DNA of 55,737 nucleotides from Clostridia bacterium (GCA_017532425.1 JAFXJH010000029.1:1-55737), one strand, 5' to 3'. Positions 34,062 to 43,161 are shown, numbered from the stretch's first letter. Numbers and translations are program-made. Notes: generated by a model not told the origin, from the letters alone.

Positions 34062-36050
34062 GTGGCAAAGAAAGAATACGGCGATCAGAGTATAACATCC
34101 CTTAAGGGTGCGGATAGAGTAAGAAAAAAACCGGCGGTAATTTTCGGCTCGGACGGTCTTGACGGATGTGAGCACGCTTTTTTCGAAATACTTTCAAACG
34201 CGGTCGATGAAGCAAGAGAAGGTCACGGAAACAGAATAATAACCACCGTGTTTAAGGATAACTCTATCGAGGTGGAGGACGAGGGTCGAGGCGTTCCGAT
34301 GGACTACAACGAAAGAGAAGGACGCTATAACTGGGAACTCGTTTTCTGTGAGCTTTATGCGGGCGGAAAATATGAAAATAATAATAAAAACGCATCGTAC
34401 AGCTATTCACTCGGTACAAACGGACTCGGCGCGTGCGCAACGCAGTACGCTTCGGAATATATGACGGTAAGATCTCATAACGGACAGAACTATTATGAGA
34501 TGAACTTTTCAAAGGGTGAGCCCAGCGGCGACCTTATAAAGCGAGAGCTTAAGAGAGGCGAGAAAAAGCACGGAACGATAATCAGATGGCTTCCCGACCT
34601 CAGCGTTTTCAGAGAGATAGCAATATCGCCCGAGCATTACGCAGACGTGCTTGAGCGTCAGGCAATAGCAAATGCGGGGATACACTTCGTTTTGCGTGTC
34701 GAAAAGGAAAAGGGCTTCGAGGAAAGCGACTTTTATTACGAAAAGGGAATAGTTGAGCGAGTTACGAATATAGCAGGCGAAAAGACTATCACGCTTCCGT
34801 ATTTTATTACGTCGGAAACCTCGGGACGCGACAGAGCAGACCTTCCCGAATACAGACTTAAGATGGAGGCGGCATTCTGCTTCTCGAATTATTCGCAGAG
34901 TATAGAGTATTATCATAACTCGAGCTGGCTTGAGCACGGCGGCTCGCCCGATAAGGCGACGAGAACTGCCTTTGTCTTCGCTATTGATAAATATATTAAA
35001 GATGCGGGAAAATACAAGAAAAACGAAAGCAAGATAACCTTTGCGGACGTTGAAGACAGCCTTGTTCTCGTGACAAACTGCTTCTCGACAGAGGCAAGCT
35101 ACGCCAACCAGACGAAAAAGGCTATAACCAATCAGTTTATAGCGAGCGCGATGACAGATTTCTTCAAGCGTTCTCTTGAGGTGTATTTCGCGGAAAACCC
35201 CGTGGATGCAGAGGCGATATCGTCACAGGTGCTTCTCAATAAGCGCGCAAGAGAAACTGCTGAAACAACAAAGCTCGATATAAAGAAAAAGCTCAGCGGC
35301 AATACCGACGTCACAAACAGAGTTGAAAAGTTTGTAAGCTGCAGATCAAAGGATCCCGAAAAAAGAGAGCTTTATATAGTTGAGGGAGACTCCGCGCTTT
35401 CCTCGTGTAAGCTCGGACGAGATGCGGACTTTCAGGCGATAATACCGGTGCGCGGAAAAACGCTTAACTGCCTTAAGAGCACGTACGATAAGATATTCAA
35501 GAATGATATAGTTGTTGACCTTCTCAAGGTTATCGGATGCGGCGCGGAAATAAAGAGTAAGAGTAAGGAAGTGTCGGGATTTGACCTTTCAATGCTTAAA
35601 TGGAATAAGATAATTATCTGTACCGATGCCGACGAGGACGGATTTCAGATAAGAGCGCTCGTGCTTACACTCTTCTATAGACTTCTTCCCACGCTTCTGA
35701 AGCTCGGAAAGATATATATAGCAGAATCTCCGCTTTTCGAGATAACGACGAAGGATGAGACCTACTTCGCATATGATGAAAAGGAAAAGGCTGATATTCT
35801 CAAGGATCTTGAGGATAAAAAGATAAAATACACGCTTCAGCGTTCAAAGGGTCTTGGTGAAAACGAGCCCGATATGATGTGGAAGACCACGATGAACCCC
35901 GCAAGCAGAAGACTTATCAGAGTATGCGAGGCAGATGCGGCAGAGACGGCAGAGCTTCTCGATATACTTCTCGGTGATAATCTTGCGGAAAGAAAGAAAT
36001 TTATCGCGGAAAACGGCAGTAAATATGCCAAGGATGCGGATATAAGCTGA
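34062..36050 (+). CDS. Divergent type IIA topoisomerase B subunit (GyrB/ParE paralogue)
   Basis: A 662-residue GHKL ATPase plus TOPRIM protein. N-terminus: EILSNAVDEA (Bergerat Asn), DEGRGVPMD, and SLGTNGLGACATQYASEY where usual GyrB/ParE proteins have a GLHGVGASVVNALS-type loop. TOPRIM: YIVEGDSALSSCKLGRDADFQAIIPVRGKTLNC in place of EGDSAGGSAKQGRD, and CTDADEDGFQIRALVLTLFYR (acidic triad). C-terminus: QRSKGLGENEPDMMWKTTMNP. Catalytic acids are kept but the loops diverge, so it is a separate paralogue and not the housekeeping gyrB. No gyrA/parC-like partner is in the window. GTG start with AAGGAG, own promoter. Confidence 0.85.
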   Translation: MAKKEYGDQSITSLKGADRVRKKPAVIFGSDGLDGCEHAFFEILSNAVDEAREGHGNRIITTVFKDNSIEVEDEGRGVPMDYNEREGRYNWELVFCELYAGGKYENNNKNASYSYSLGTNGLGACATQYASEYMTVRSHNGQNYYEMNFSKGEPSGDLIKRELKRGEKKHGTIIRWLPDLSVFREIAISPEHYADVLERQAIANAGIHFVLRVEKEKGFEESDFYYEKGIVERVTNIAGEKTITLPYFITSETSGRDRADLPEYRLKMEAAFCFSNYSQSIEYYHNSSWLEHGGSPDKATRTAFVFAIDKYIKDAGKYKKNESKITFADVEDSLVLVTNCFSTEASYANQTKKAITNQFIASAMTDFFKRSLEVYFAENPVDAEAISSQVLLNKRARETAETTKLDIKKKLSGNTDVTNRVEKFVSCRSKDPEKRELYIVEGDSALSSCKLGRDADFQAIIPVRGKTLNCLKSTYDKIFKNDIVVDLLKVIGCGAEIKSKSKEVSGFDLSMLKWNKIIICTDADEDGFQIRALVLTLFYRLLPTLLKLGKIYIAESPLFEITTKDETYFAYDEKEKADILKDLEDKKIKYTLQRSKGLGENEPDMMWKTTMNPASRRLIRVCEADAAETAELLDILLGDNLAERKKFIAENGSKYAKDADIS

Positions 36051-36092
36051 TAGTAGCACAAAATAAAGTAACTGAAACGGAAAATAGAGAAA

Positions 36093-37223
36093 ATGTTTAC
36101 TGTACTTAAAACAGAGGGCAGAGCTCGCCGCGGTCATATGTCGACCGTGCACGGTGAAATAGAGACGCCCGTATTTATGAACGTAGGCACCTGCGCGGCA
36201 ATAAGAGGAGGAGCATCTACCGATGACCTTCGCGAGGTGAAATGTCAGGTAGAGCTTTCAAACACCTATCACCTGCATATACGTCCGGGTGATGACCTTA
36301 TATACAGACAGGGCGGAATAAGAAAATTTATGAACTGGGATAAGCCCGTGCTTACGGATAGCGGCGGATTTCAGGTGTTTTCGCTCGCAAAGCTCAGAAA
36401 AATAAAGGAAGAGGGCGTTTACTTCCAGTCCCACCTCGACGGAGCACGTATATTTATGGGTCCCGAGGAAAGTATGCGTATACAGTCGAATCTCGCTTCG
36501 ACTATCGCAATGGCGTTTGACGAGTGTATAGCAAACCCTGCTGAATATAAATACGTTGAGCAGTCGATAGCGCGCACGACACGTTGGCTTGAGAGATGTA
36601 AAAACGAGATGAACAGACTCAATTCTCTCGAGCGCACGATAAATAAAAATCAGCTTCTCTTCGGTATAAACCAGGGAAGTACCTATGCAGACCTCAGAAT
36701 ACGCCATATGCAGCAGATAGCAGAGCTCGACCTTCCCGGATACGCTATAGGCGGTCTTGCGGTCGGCGAAGAGGCAAGCGTTATGTATGAAACGATAGAC
36801 GCGGTAGAGCCTTATATGCCTAAGGATAAGCCGAGATATCTTATGGGTGTCGGTACACCCGTAAATATTCTTGAGGCTGTACATAGAGGCGTCGACTTCT
36901 TCGATTGCGTTATGCCGAGCAGAAACGCACGCCACGGAAATCTCTTCACGTGGCAGGGCAAGCTTACTCTCAAAAACGAGAAGTTCAAGGAGGATAGCGG
37001 CCCGATATCCGAGGGATGCACATGTCCCGCATGCAGAAGCTATTCGAGAGCTTATATCCGCCATCTTCTCAAGGTCGACGAGATACTCGGTATGAGACTT
37101 TGCGTGCTTCATAATCTTCATTTTTATAATGAGCTTATGCAGAAAATACGTGATGCGCTTGACGAGGGAAATTTTGAGGAATTTTACAAAAAATACGTCG
37201 TTCAGCTCGATGAAAGAGTCTGA
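36093..37223 (+). CDS. tgt: tRNA-guanine transglycosylase
   Basis: Swaps guanine 34 for preQ1 in GUN-anticodon tRNAs, the first tRNA-level step of queuosine synthesis. 376 residues. VFMNVGTCAAIRG, SNTYHLHIRPGDDL, LTDSGGFQVFSLAKLRKI (Asp in the active site), MAFDECIANP, GINQGSTYADLR, YAIGGLAVGE, RYLMGVGTP, and the second catalytic FFDCVMPSRNARHG are all seen. Zinc site: CTCPACRSYSRAYIRH followed by a later His. 42 bases after the ParE-like gene; the partner queA lies at 22167. Confidence 0.96.
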   Translation: MFTVLKTEGRARRGHMSTVHGEIETPVFMNVGTCAAIRGGASTDDLREVKCQVELSNTYHLHIRPGDDLIYRQGGIRKFMNWDKPVLTDSGGFQVFSLAKLRKIKEEGVYFQSHLDGARIFMGPEESMRIQSNLASTIAMAFDECIANPAEYKYVEQSIARTTRWLERCKNEMNRLNSLERTINKNQLLFGINQGSTYADLRIRHMQQIAELDLPGYAIGGLAVGEEASVMYETIDAVEPYMPKDKPRYLMGVGTPVNILEAVHRGVDFFDCVMPSRNARHGNLFTWQGKLTLKNEKFKEDSGPISEGCTCPACRSYSRAYIRHLLKVDEILGMRLCVLHNLHFYNELMQKIRDALDEGNFEEFYKKYVVQLDERV

Positions 37224-37299
37224 GAATAACGAATAATATCCGTATGTGTGCATATAATATAATTGCCGCCTGAACTTTATGCAAACGGGAATTATAAAA

Positions 37300-37497
37300 A
37301 TGGACAAATATTCGTTTATTAACGGCAAAAAAAGAAAGAAAACCAAAAAGCCTGCGGGTAATGACCAGTGGTCAAACGCAGATATGATATTTCCTTACGG
37401 AGAAAGAGCGAAAAGCGATGAACCGATGGAAGGAAATAATATTCTCATAACTCCGTTTCCGGAGAATAAGAGATACGATTACGGATTTAACTGTTGA
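37300..37497 (+). CDS. Small basic hypothetical protein
   Basis: A 65-residue reading frame, MDKYSFINGKKRKKTKKPAG..., ending KRYDYGFNC. It is strongly basic near the N-terminus, polar throughout, and has no membrane segment. No family is recognised. A second in-frame ATG lies at 37279, and neither start has a good ribosome site. Support comes from position: it fills the gap between tgt and a strong terminator at 37518, which would otherwise be a long untranslated tail. It may be an RNA-binding small protein or just a chance frame. Confidence 0.4.
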   Translation: MDKYSFINGKKRKKTKKPAGNDQWSNADMIFPYGERAKSDEPMEGNNILITPFPENKRYDYGFNC

Positions 37498-37517
37498 TAA
37501 TCACAGAACGTAAATAA

Positions 37518-37567
37518 GAGAGTTTTATTAAATATCGGTCGGATATTTTCTAAAACTCTCTTTTTTT
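37518..37567 (+). terminator. Terminator after tgt / small ORF
   Basis: GAGAGTTTTA (37518-37527) pairs with TAAAACTCTC (37551-37560), with an inner AATATC/GATATT stem, followed by seven T. Confidence 0.93.
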
Positions 37568-37611
37568 GTCAGAATTTGTACGGCTTATGAACGATCTGTG
37601 GATAAAATCTA

Positions 37612-37640
37612 TTGACTTTGAAGTTTTTTTGTGCTACAAT
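37612..37640 (+). promoter_or_regulatory. Promoter of the acidic exported protein gene
   Basis: TTGACT (37612-37617), a 17-base spacer, TACAAT (37635-37640), 58 bases before the start codon. Confidence 0.82.
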
Positions 37641-37697
37641 CATAGAGTAAGGTGTATAATTTTATACACAATAATTTTTTAAGGAGAACTTAATGAT

Positions 37698-39257
37698 ATG
37701 AAACAGCTTGCGATTGCAATTCTGGTGCTTTCTCTTCTTATCGTCGGTGTTACCGTGGGTGTCAGCGCACACGCCAATAACCCCAAGACGGTAGTAAGAA
37801 ATTCGATCGGCGACATATTTGAGGAGCTTGCCGAAAGAGATGAGATCGAACCCCTTGTAAACGTGTTTACGAAAGGCTCGATCACTGTAGAGGCTTTAAC
37901 AGAGGTCAGTGAAGACGAAGAAATAAAGATGGGCGGAAAGATATATTTTTCCGAAAAGAATCTTTATATTGAAAATCTTCACGTTAAGGCGGCCGACGTA
38001 AAGCTTGATGCTGATATTTACGTTGGCGAGGAATATATGTACGTGAACAACGATAAGATACTCGGCGGCGCGTACGGTGTTGTTTATGACGAAATAATAG
38101 ATAGCTTTAAGAAGTCTATATTCGCATACGATTCGGGAAGCGAATATGCAATTCCCGATGAAGAAGCATACAATCAGTTTGTAAAACTGCTCGAGGCATA
38201 TTCGGACGGAAAGCTCGACGATATTCCCAAGGATCTTGAAAAGCTTTACGACCGCTACATAAAGGTTATTATTAAGGCTGTAGAAAAGCACGCTGATTAT
38301 GAGTCGGATAAGGATGAAGTAAAGCTCGGCGGAGATTACGTGCGTGCACGTACGGTAACCGTTTCGATAGACGAGAAGGCTTTCATAAATATTATCAAGG
38401 ATCTTTATGAAGAGCTTAAGGAAGACGACGATCTTCGCGAGATGCTTGTTGAGTACGCAGACTATTTCGAAGGACTTGCGGCAGATTTCGGCTATACTCC
38501 CGAAGAAGGCGCTAAGGATATTGATATAGAAGAAGCATTTGACGAAGCACTCGATTCTCTGTCGGATGCCATAGAAAATCTCGAAGAGAATATCCCCGAT
38601 TTTAAGGTAGGCGTTAAGTTCGTTACACCTACAACCTCCTCCACGCTGCTTAAATTCAGTGTTTACGCGAGAGCAGAGGGTCAGAAGGTCGATATTATAA
38701 CCGTAGACTTCGGTAAGGACGGAATCAAGGATTCCGAGTGCATCCGCGTTGAATTCGGCGGTATGGAGCTCAAGTACGAGATCTCCGAAAACAACTCAAA
38801 GGAATACGCTTCCTCTCTTAAGATCTCTTACGGCGAAGATTGGATGACAATATTCAAGCTTTCTGTCAATAAGAAGGAAGATTATTTTAGAATTACAACT
38901 CCCGAGGAGCTTGGCGACGTTACTATAAGAGGTACGTTTGAGCAGAAGGGCGATAAGACGACCATCGGACTTGACAAGATCAAGGTCGGTGAAAATACTA
39001 TCGACGGATTTGAGATCAAGATAACTCTTGAGGAAAAGGATTCCGCTCCCAAGATTATTTCGAAGAAGAAGATCAAGAACGTGATCAAGATCACAGAAGA
39101 GGATATCGAGGAGATAGTAACTAACGTTGAAGAATTTATGTCCGAGCTCGGTATGTCGGGCGAAGAAATTCCCGATATATGGGGTCCTTCAAGCGAAGAA
39201 GACTATCCGTTTGGAGATGATTGGGAAAACAACGAAGACTTCGGATTCGGATTTTAA
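37698..39257 (+). CDS. Acidic exported protein of unknown function
   Basis: A 519-residue protein with an N-terminal signal peptide or anchor (MKQLAIAILVLSLLIVGVTV, then SAHANN). I do not recognise the family with certainty; the layout resembles clostridial hypothetical proteins of the DUF6583 kind. The domain after the signal has beta-rich repeats (GGKIYFSEKNLYIENLHVK), a helical centre (residues about 150-300), and a second beta-rich half (VGVKFVTPTTSSTLLKFSVYA..., RITTPEELGDVTIRGTFEQKG) reminiscent of lipoprotein-carrier-like beta sheets. The last 60 residues are highly acidic and aromatic (EEDYPFGDDW...FGFGF). AAGGAG at 37681 is the ribosome site. Monocistronic with its own promoter and terminator. 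Confidence 0.75.
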   Translation: MKQLAIAILVLSLLIVGVTVGVSAHANNPKTVVRNSIGDIFEELAERDEIEPLVNVFTKGSITVEALTEVSEDEEIKMGGKIYFSEKNLYIENLHVKAADVKLDADIYVGEEYMYVNNDKILGGAYGVVYDEIIDSFKKSIFAYDSGSEYAIPDEEAYNQFVKLLEAYSDGKLDDIPKDLEKLYDRYIKVIIKAVEKHADYESDKDEVKLGGDYVRARTVTVSIDEKAFINIIKDLYEELKEDDDLREMLVEYADYFEGLAADFGYTPEEGAKDIDIEEAFDEALDSLSDAIENLEENIPDFKVGVKFVTPTTSSTLLKFSVYARAEGQKVDIITVDFGKDGIKDSECIRVEFGGMELKYEISENNSKEYASSLKISYGEDWMTIFKLSVNKKEDYFRITTPEELGDVTIRGTFEQKGDKTTIGLDKIKVGENTIDGFEIKITLEEKDSAPKIISKKKIKNVIKITEEDIEEIVTNVEEFMSELGMSGEEIPDIWGPSSEEDYPFGDDWENNEDFGFGF

Positions 39258-39270
39258 CTTATAAAAATAA

Positions 39271-39302
39271 AAATCAAGGAGAATTTCTCCTTGATTTTTT
39301 TT
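39271..39302 (+). terminator. Terminator after the acidic exported protein
   Basis: AAATCAAGGAG (39271-39281) pairs with CTCCTTGATTT (39287-39297), then a T-run. Five-base loop. Confidence 0.92.
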
Positions 39303-39317
39303 GCCTTAAATATTTCG

Positions 39318-39346
39318 TTGACAAGAAAATCGCGCTGTGATATAAT
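39318..39346 (+). promoter_or_regulatory. Promoter of the URO-D family gene
   Basis: TTGACA (39318-39323), a 17-base spacer, TATAAT (39341-39346): perfect consensus, 41 bases before the ATG. Confidence 0.9.
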
Positions 39347-39387
39347 GAGTTTGTAAATTTGCTGTAAGCAGAATGTGAGGGACTTTT

Positions 39388-40425
39388 ATGACTGCATCAG
39401 AACGTTTCCGCCGCTTTTTGGCAGGAGAAAGTGTAGATAGATCGCCGGCAATAGAATGGGCACCGTGGTGGCATCTTACCGTAGAGCGTTGGCGCACTGA
39501 GGGTCTGCCCGAAAGCGCAAGATCGGTTGAGGATATTCAGGAGTTTTTCGGACTTGATAAATGTATACAAACGGGAGCTTCGCAGTACACGCCCGCGACT
39601 CCGAGAGCAAAGGGTCACGGACTCGGAATTATGAAAAACGAAGAGGATTGGGAAAATATCAAGAAAACACTCTTTCCTCCGGTAGAAAACGTTGTTTCGG
39701 ATGCTCGTTTTGAATATCTGCAAAAAATGCACGATCGCGGCGATACGCTGAATTTTCTGACGGTTGACGGATTTTTCTGGTTTCCGCGCAATCTTTTCGG
39801 CATAGAAGACCATCTTTACAGCTTCTACGATTATCCCGAGCTCTACTGCGAGATATGCGAAATCTATTCCGACTGGCTCGTAGAGCTCTTCAAATACGTT
39901 TTTTCGCGCTTTAAATTCGACTTTATGAGCTTTGCGGAGGATATGAGCTACAATCTCGGCCCGATGATCTCGGAAGAGTGCTTTGATGAATTTCTTGCGC
40001 CCTTCTACCGTAAGGTCATACCCGTTATACACGAATACGGTATCCCCGTGTTTATAGATTCGGACGGCGATATTACAATGGCGGTCGATTGGTATGCAAA
40101 GGTCGGTGCAGACGGAATGTTCCCGCTTGAAAGGCAGGCGGGCGTTGACGTATCGAAATATATCGCAAAGCAGCCGAAAATGGCATTTATAGGGCATTTC
40201 GATAAGATGTGTATGAAGCACGGAAAGGATGCTATGCGCACCGAATTCGAGCGTGTTCTGCCTTCGATGCAAAGCGGCAAGCTGATCATTTCGGTCGATC
40301 ATCAGACTCCGCCCGACGTGTCGATAGATCACTACAGAGATTACGTTGAGTTGCTTTTCGAGTACTGTGAAAAGGTAACGCACGAGAATTCAGAGATAGA
40401 ACCCTGTCCTGTGCTTGGAAAATAA
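39388..40425 (+). CDS. Uroporphyrinogen decarboxylase-family protein (methyltransferase-like)
   Basis: A 345-residue protein of the URO-D superfamily. MTASERFRRFLAGESVDRSPAIEW is the start seen in URO-D-like corrinoid/methyltransferase proteins; the FLTVDGFFWFPRNLFG, FAEDMSYNLGPMISEECFDEFLAPFY, IPVFIDSDGDI, and MFPLERQAGVDVSKY blocks fit the MtaA/CmuA-like branch rather than true HemE, whose RQAGR and YTDPE-type motifs I do not see. It is probably a methyl-transfer or demethylation enzyme with an unknown substrate; no corrinoid protein is adjacent. Monocistronic. The end is followed by a complex set of inverted repeats shared with the convergent yebC. Confidence 0.8.
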   Translation: MTASERFRRFLAGESVDRSPAIEWAPWWHLTVERWRTEGLPESARSVEDIQEFFGLDKCIQTGASQYTPATPRAKGHGLGIMKNEEDWENIKKTLFPPVENVVSDARFEYLQKMHDRGDTLNFLTVDGFFWFPRNLFGIEDHLYSFYDYPELYCEICEIYSDWLVELFKYVFSRFKFDFMSFAEDMSYNLGPMISEECFDEFLAPFYRKVIPVIHEYGIPVFIDSDGDITMAVDWYAKVGADGMFPLERQAGVDVSKYIAKQPKMAFIGHFDKMCMKHGKDAMRTEFERVLPSMQSGKLIISVDHQTPPDVSIDHYRDYVELLFEYCEKVTHENSEIEPCPVLGK

Positions 40426-40428
40426 ATA

Positions 40429-40609
40429 AAAATCCGACAAATCTTACGACTTGTTGGTTCCGGACTAAAGAAAAACAATAAAAGAAAAGCTTTAGCCAAG
40501 GAAAAGAGTTGGGAGTCTGAGGGAAGAGAAAAAACTTCGGCGTTTGATATGGTTTTTCTCTTCCCTCAGTAAAATGATAATTTATCTGCATTTTAAAATC
40601 CGACAAATC
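40429..40609 (+). repeat. Direct repeat pair flanking an inverted repeat
   Basis: AAAATCCGACAAATC occurs at 40429-40443 and again at 40595-40609. The left copy is followed by a degenerate partner arm (GACTTGTTGG), so both copies once formed the same terminator hairpin. Between them, CTGAGGGAAGAGAAAAA (40517-40533) and TTTTTCTCTTCCCTCAG (40553-40569) form a perfect 17-base inverted repeat around a 19-base loop. This may be duplication of a terminator around an inserted small hairpin element. Confidence 0.75.
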
Positions 40610-40628
40610 ATAAGATTTGTCGGATTTT
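40595..40628. terminator. Bidirectional terminator between URO-D gene and yebC
   Basis: AAATCCGACAAATC (40596-40609) pairs perfectly with GATTTGTCGGATTT (40614-40627) around ATAA, with T-runs on both strands. Confidence 0.92.
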
Positions 40629-40634
40629 TTGCTA

Positions 40635-41366
40635 TTATTCGTCAGCGTTTTCCCAGTTGTGGTAGATATCCTGAACGTCGTCGTGATCTTCGAGGTTCAT
40701 AATGAGAAGGTTCATCTTCTTGATGTCCTCTTCATCGGTAAGCTCAACGTAGGAGGAGGGAATCTTGTCTTCTTCTGCGGAAGCTACGGTATATCCTGCA
40801 GCCTCAAGCGCTTCCTTAACTGCGTTAAGGTCGGAGGTCTCGGTGTGGATCTCAAAGATATCGCCGTCAGCAGAGAAGTCGGTAGCGCCTGCTTCAAGAG
40901 CGGCTTCCATAAGAGCTTCCTCATCAATGCTTCCGTCGTTTTCAACTACGATAACGCCGGTGTCTGTAAACATATAGGATACGCATCCGGTCTGACCGAG
41001 GTTGCCGCCGAACTTGTCAAAGTAGTGACGGATGTCACCTGCGGTACGGTTGCGGTTGTCAGTTGCAGTTGTAACGATAACTGCGATTCCCGACGGTCCG
41101 TAGCCCTCGTAAACGATCTCTTCGTAGTTTGCCGCGTCTGCGGAGGATGCCTTGTCGATAACTCTCTTTATGTTGTCGTTAGGTACGTTAAGGCTCTTTG
41201 CCTTTGCGATAAGGTCTCTGAGCTTTCCGTTTACAACGGGGTCGGGTCCGCCCGCTCTGATAGCGATAGCCATTTCCTTACCGATCTTTGTGAAGACCTT
41301 TGCCTTCTGCGCGTCGGTCTTTTCCTTCTTGTGCTTAATGTTACTCCATTTGCTATGTCCTGACAT
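40635..41366 (-). CDS. yebC: YebC/PmpR family protein
   Basis: A 243-residue YebC-type protein. The N-terminal MSGHSKWSNIKHKKEKTDAQ is diagnostic; FTKIGKEMAIAIRAGGPDP, KSLNVPNDNIKRVIDKAS, YEGYGPSGIAVIV, FDKFGGNLGQTGCVSYMF and the acidic C-terminal EDDIKKMNLLIMNLEDHDDV-type stretch follow (each seen in order). Members were named as DNA-binding regulators; more recent work links the family to translation through proline stretches. It starts 33 bases after argS on the same strand and is probably cotranscribed with it; GGAGATAT is the ribosome site. Confidence 0.95.
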   Translation of the reverse strand: MSGHSKWSNIKHKKEKTDAQKAKVFTKIGKEMAIAIRAGGPDPVVNGKLRDLIAKAKSLNVPNDNIKRVIDKASSADAANYEEIVYEGYGPSGIAVIVTTATDNRNRTAGDIRHYFDKFGGNLGQTGCVSYMFTDTGVIVVENDGSIDEEALMEAALEAGATDFSADGDIFEIHTETSDLNAVKEALEAAGYTVASAEEDKIPSSYVELTDEEDIKKMNLLIMNLEDHDDVQDIYHNWENADE

Positions 41367-41399
41367 AAATTTATATCTCCTTTAAGGTTTGTAAAACTT

Positions 41400-43109
41400 T
41401 TATATTTTCTTAGGTGTTTTGAGGCAGATAAGGCTGAGAGCACGTCCGAGAACGTAGTTTACTGCCTGAGTTATCTTGATACGGGATGCACGCACGGATG
41501 CATTCTCTGCCGAGTTTATCGGACATTCGTGATAGAAACGGTTGAATCCCGTGCAGATATCGAGAATGTAACGTGTGATATATGAGGGCTCGTACTCGTG
41601 AGTTGCCTTAAGAACTGTTTCGGGGAATCTTGAAAGTATCTTGAGCATAGATGCTTCCTCGGGTGCCGTTACCTTGATCTCGCCGTCATATTCAAGAGCA
41701 TCTGCCGCCTTTGAAAGAAGAGAGCAGGTACGTGCGTAGGTGTACTGTGCGTAAGGACCGGTGTTTCCTTCAAATGAGAGCGCGTCTTCCATATTAAAGT
41801 TGATGTCCTTTATTATCGTGTTGAGCAGATAATAGAATACGATAGCGCCAACGCCGACAGCCTCGGCTGTTTCTTCCTTGTTTTCGAGGTCGGGGTTCTT
41901 TTCGTTTATGATCTCGCGTACCTTGTCAACAGCGTCAGCAAAGAGGTCGCGCAGAAGGATAACGTTACCCGTTCTCGTTGCGAGCTTTGCACCGCCGATG
42001 CTTACAGTACCGTAGGGAACGTGTACAAGATCCTTTGCCCAGTCGTAGCCCATAAGCTCGACTACCTTGAACCACTGTGCGAAATGGAGAGACTGCCCTG
42101 CAGAGGTAACGTAGATCACCTTGTCAAAATCGTAGGTCTCTTTTCTGTATACAGCCGCCGCAATATCTCTTGTGGGATAGAGTGTAGAGCCGTCGCGCTT
42201 GAGGATAAGGCATGGGGGCATATTGTAGTCCGAAAGATCAACGATAGATGCGCCGTCGTCTATCTTGAGAAGTCCCTTTTCGCGGATCTTTTCAACCTGA
42301 GGCATCATTTTGTCGCTGTAGAAAGCCTCGCCCTTGTAGGAATCGAATTCGATTCCGAGCTGTGCATAGGTCTTTTTGTATTCGGCAATAGAAATTTCAA
42401 TGAACCACTTCCAAAGCTCTGTGTTCTTCTCGTCACCAAGCTCAAGCTTGTGGAATTCCTCTCTTGCACGGTCGTTGAGGGTAGCGTCTTTTTCGGCTTC
42501 CTCGTGGAACTTGACGTAAAGAGCAACGAGAGCGTCTATTCCGCCGTTTTCAATCTCCTCGCGGTTACCCCAAAGATTAAACGCGGTAATAAGCTTACCA
42601 AACTGTGTACCCCAGTCGCCGAGATGGTTTACGCCGACGCAGTTGTATCCGCAGAAGGTGTGAAGAAGCTTTAGGGAATGACCGATAACAGTCGTTCCGA
42701 GATGTCCGATGTGGAAGGGCTTTGCAACGTTTGGCGAAGAATAGTCGAGAACGACCGTCTTGCCTTTACCTTCGTCAGAGCTTCCGTACATATCCTTCTT
42801 GTCGAGGATTTCGGGCAGAAGGGTGGAAGCGAGATACTCGTTTGAAATAAAGAAATTGAGATATCCTTTAACGGCTTCGATCTTACCGATGCCCTCGATC
42901 TCGAGCGAGGAGGCAAGACTCTCTGCGATCATAACGGGAGATTTGCGCATAAGCTTTGCAAATCTGAAGCAGGGGAGAGCAAGGTCGCCCATAGCAGGAT
43001 CGGGAGGATATTCAAGAGAAGCGATTATATCGCTATACATACTTTGAGGATCATCGGGAGCGATCGTTTCCGATAATTTTTTTGCTATACTTGATTTTAA
43101 TTTCTGCAT
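41400..43109 (-). CDS. argS: Arginyl-tRNA synthetase
   Basis: Charges tRNA-Arg. The start is placed at 43109 (protein MQKLKSSIAKKL..., 569 residues) because AAAGAAAGAG lies just upstream; an in-frame ATG at 43148 has no ribosome site and lies about 6 bases from the expected transcription start. N-terminal Arg-specific domain, then NVAKPFHIGHLGTTVIG with the HIGH motif, GDWGTQFGKL, the catalytic domain, and GGAKLATRTGNVILLRDL where many ArgS proteins lack a classic KMSKS. The C-terminal anticodon-binding domain has FEGNTGPYAQYTYAR and FNRFYHECPI. AraC-like features are absent. Confidence 0.96.
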   Translation of the reverse strand: MQKLKSSIAKKLSETIAPDDPQSMYSDIIASLEYPPDPAMGDLALPCFRFAKLMRKSPVMIAESLASSLEIEGIGKIEAVKGYLNFFISNEYLASTLLPEILDKKDMYGSSDEGKGKTVVLDYSSPNVAKPFHIGHLGTTVIGHSLKLLHTFCGYNCVGVNHLGDWGTQFGKLITAFNLWGNREEIENGGIDALVALYVKFHEEAEKDATLNDRAREEFHKLELGDEKNTELWKWFIEISIAEYKKTYAQLGIEFDSYKGEAFYSDKMMPQVEKIREKGLLKIDDGASIVDLSDYNMPPCLILKRDGSTLYPTRDIAAAVYRKETYDFDKVIYVTSAGQSLHFAQWFKVVELMGYDWAKDLVHVPYGTVSIGGAKLATRTGNVILLRDLFADAVDKVREIINEKNPDLENKEETAEAVGVGAIVFYYLLNTIIKDINFNMEDALSFEGNTGPYAQYTYARTCSLLSKAADALEYDGEIKVTAPEEASMLKILSRFPETVLKATHEYEPSYITRYILDICTGFNRFYHECPINSAENASVRASRIKITQAVNYVLGRALSLICLKTPKKI

Positions 43110-43161
43110 TTTATGACTCTTTCTTTGTTTGAGAATTTTAGAAATCATTATTATTCATATT

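Noticed and set aside
39388-40425. True HemE (heme synthesis)
   Set aside because: The characteristic RQAGR and related HemE motifs are absent, and no other heme gene is adjacent; it is better placed in the methyltransferase-like branch.
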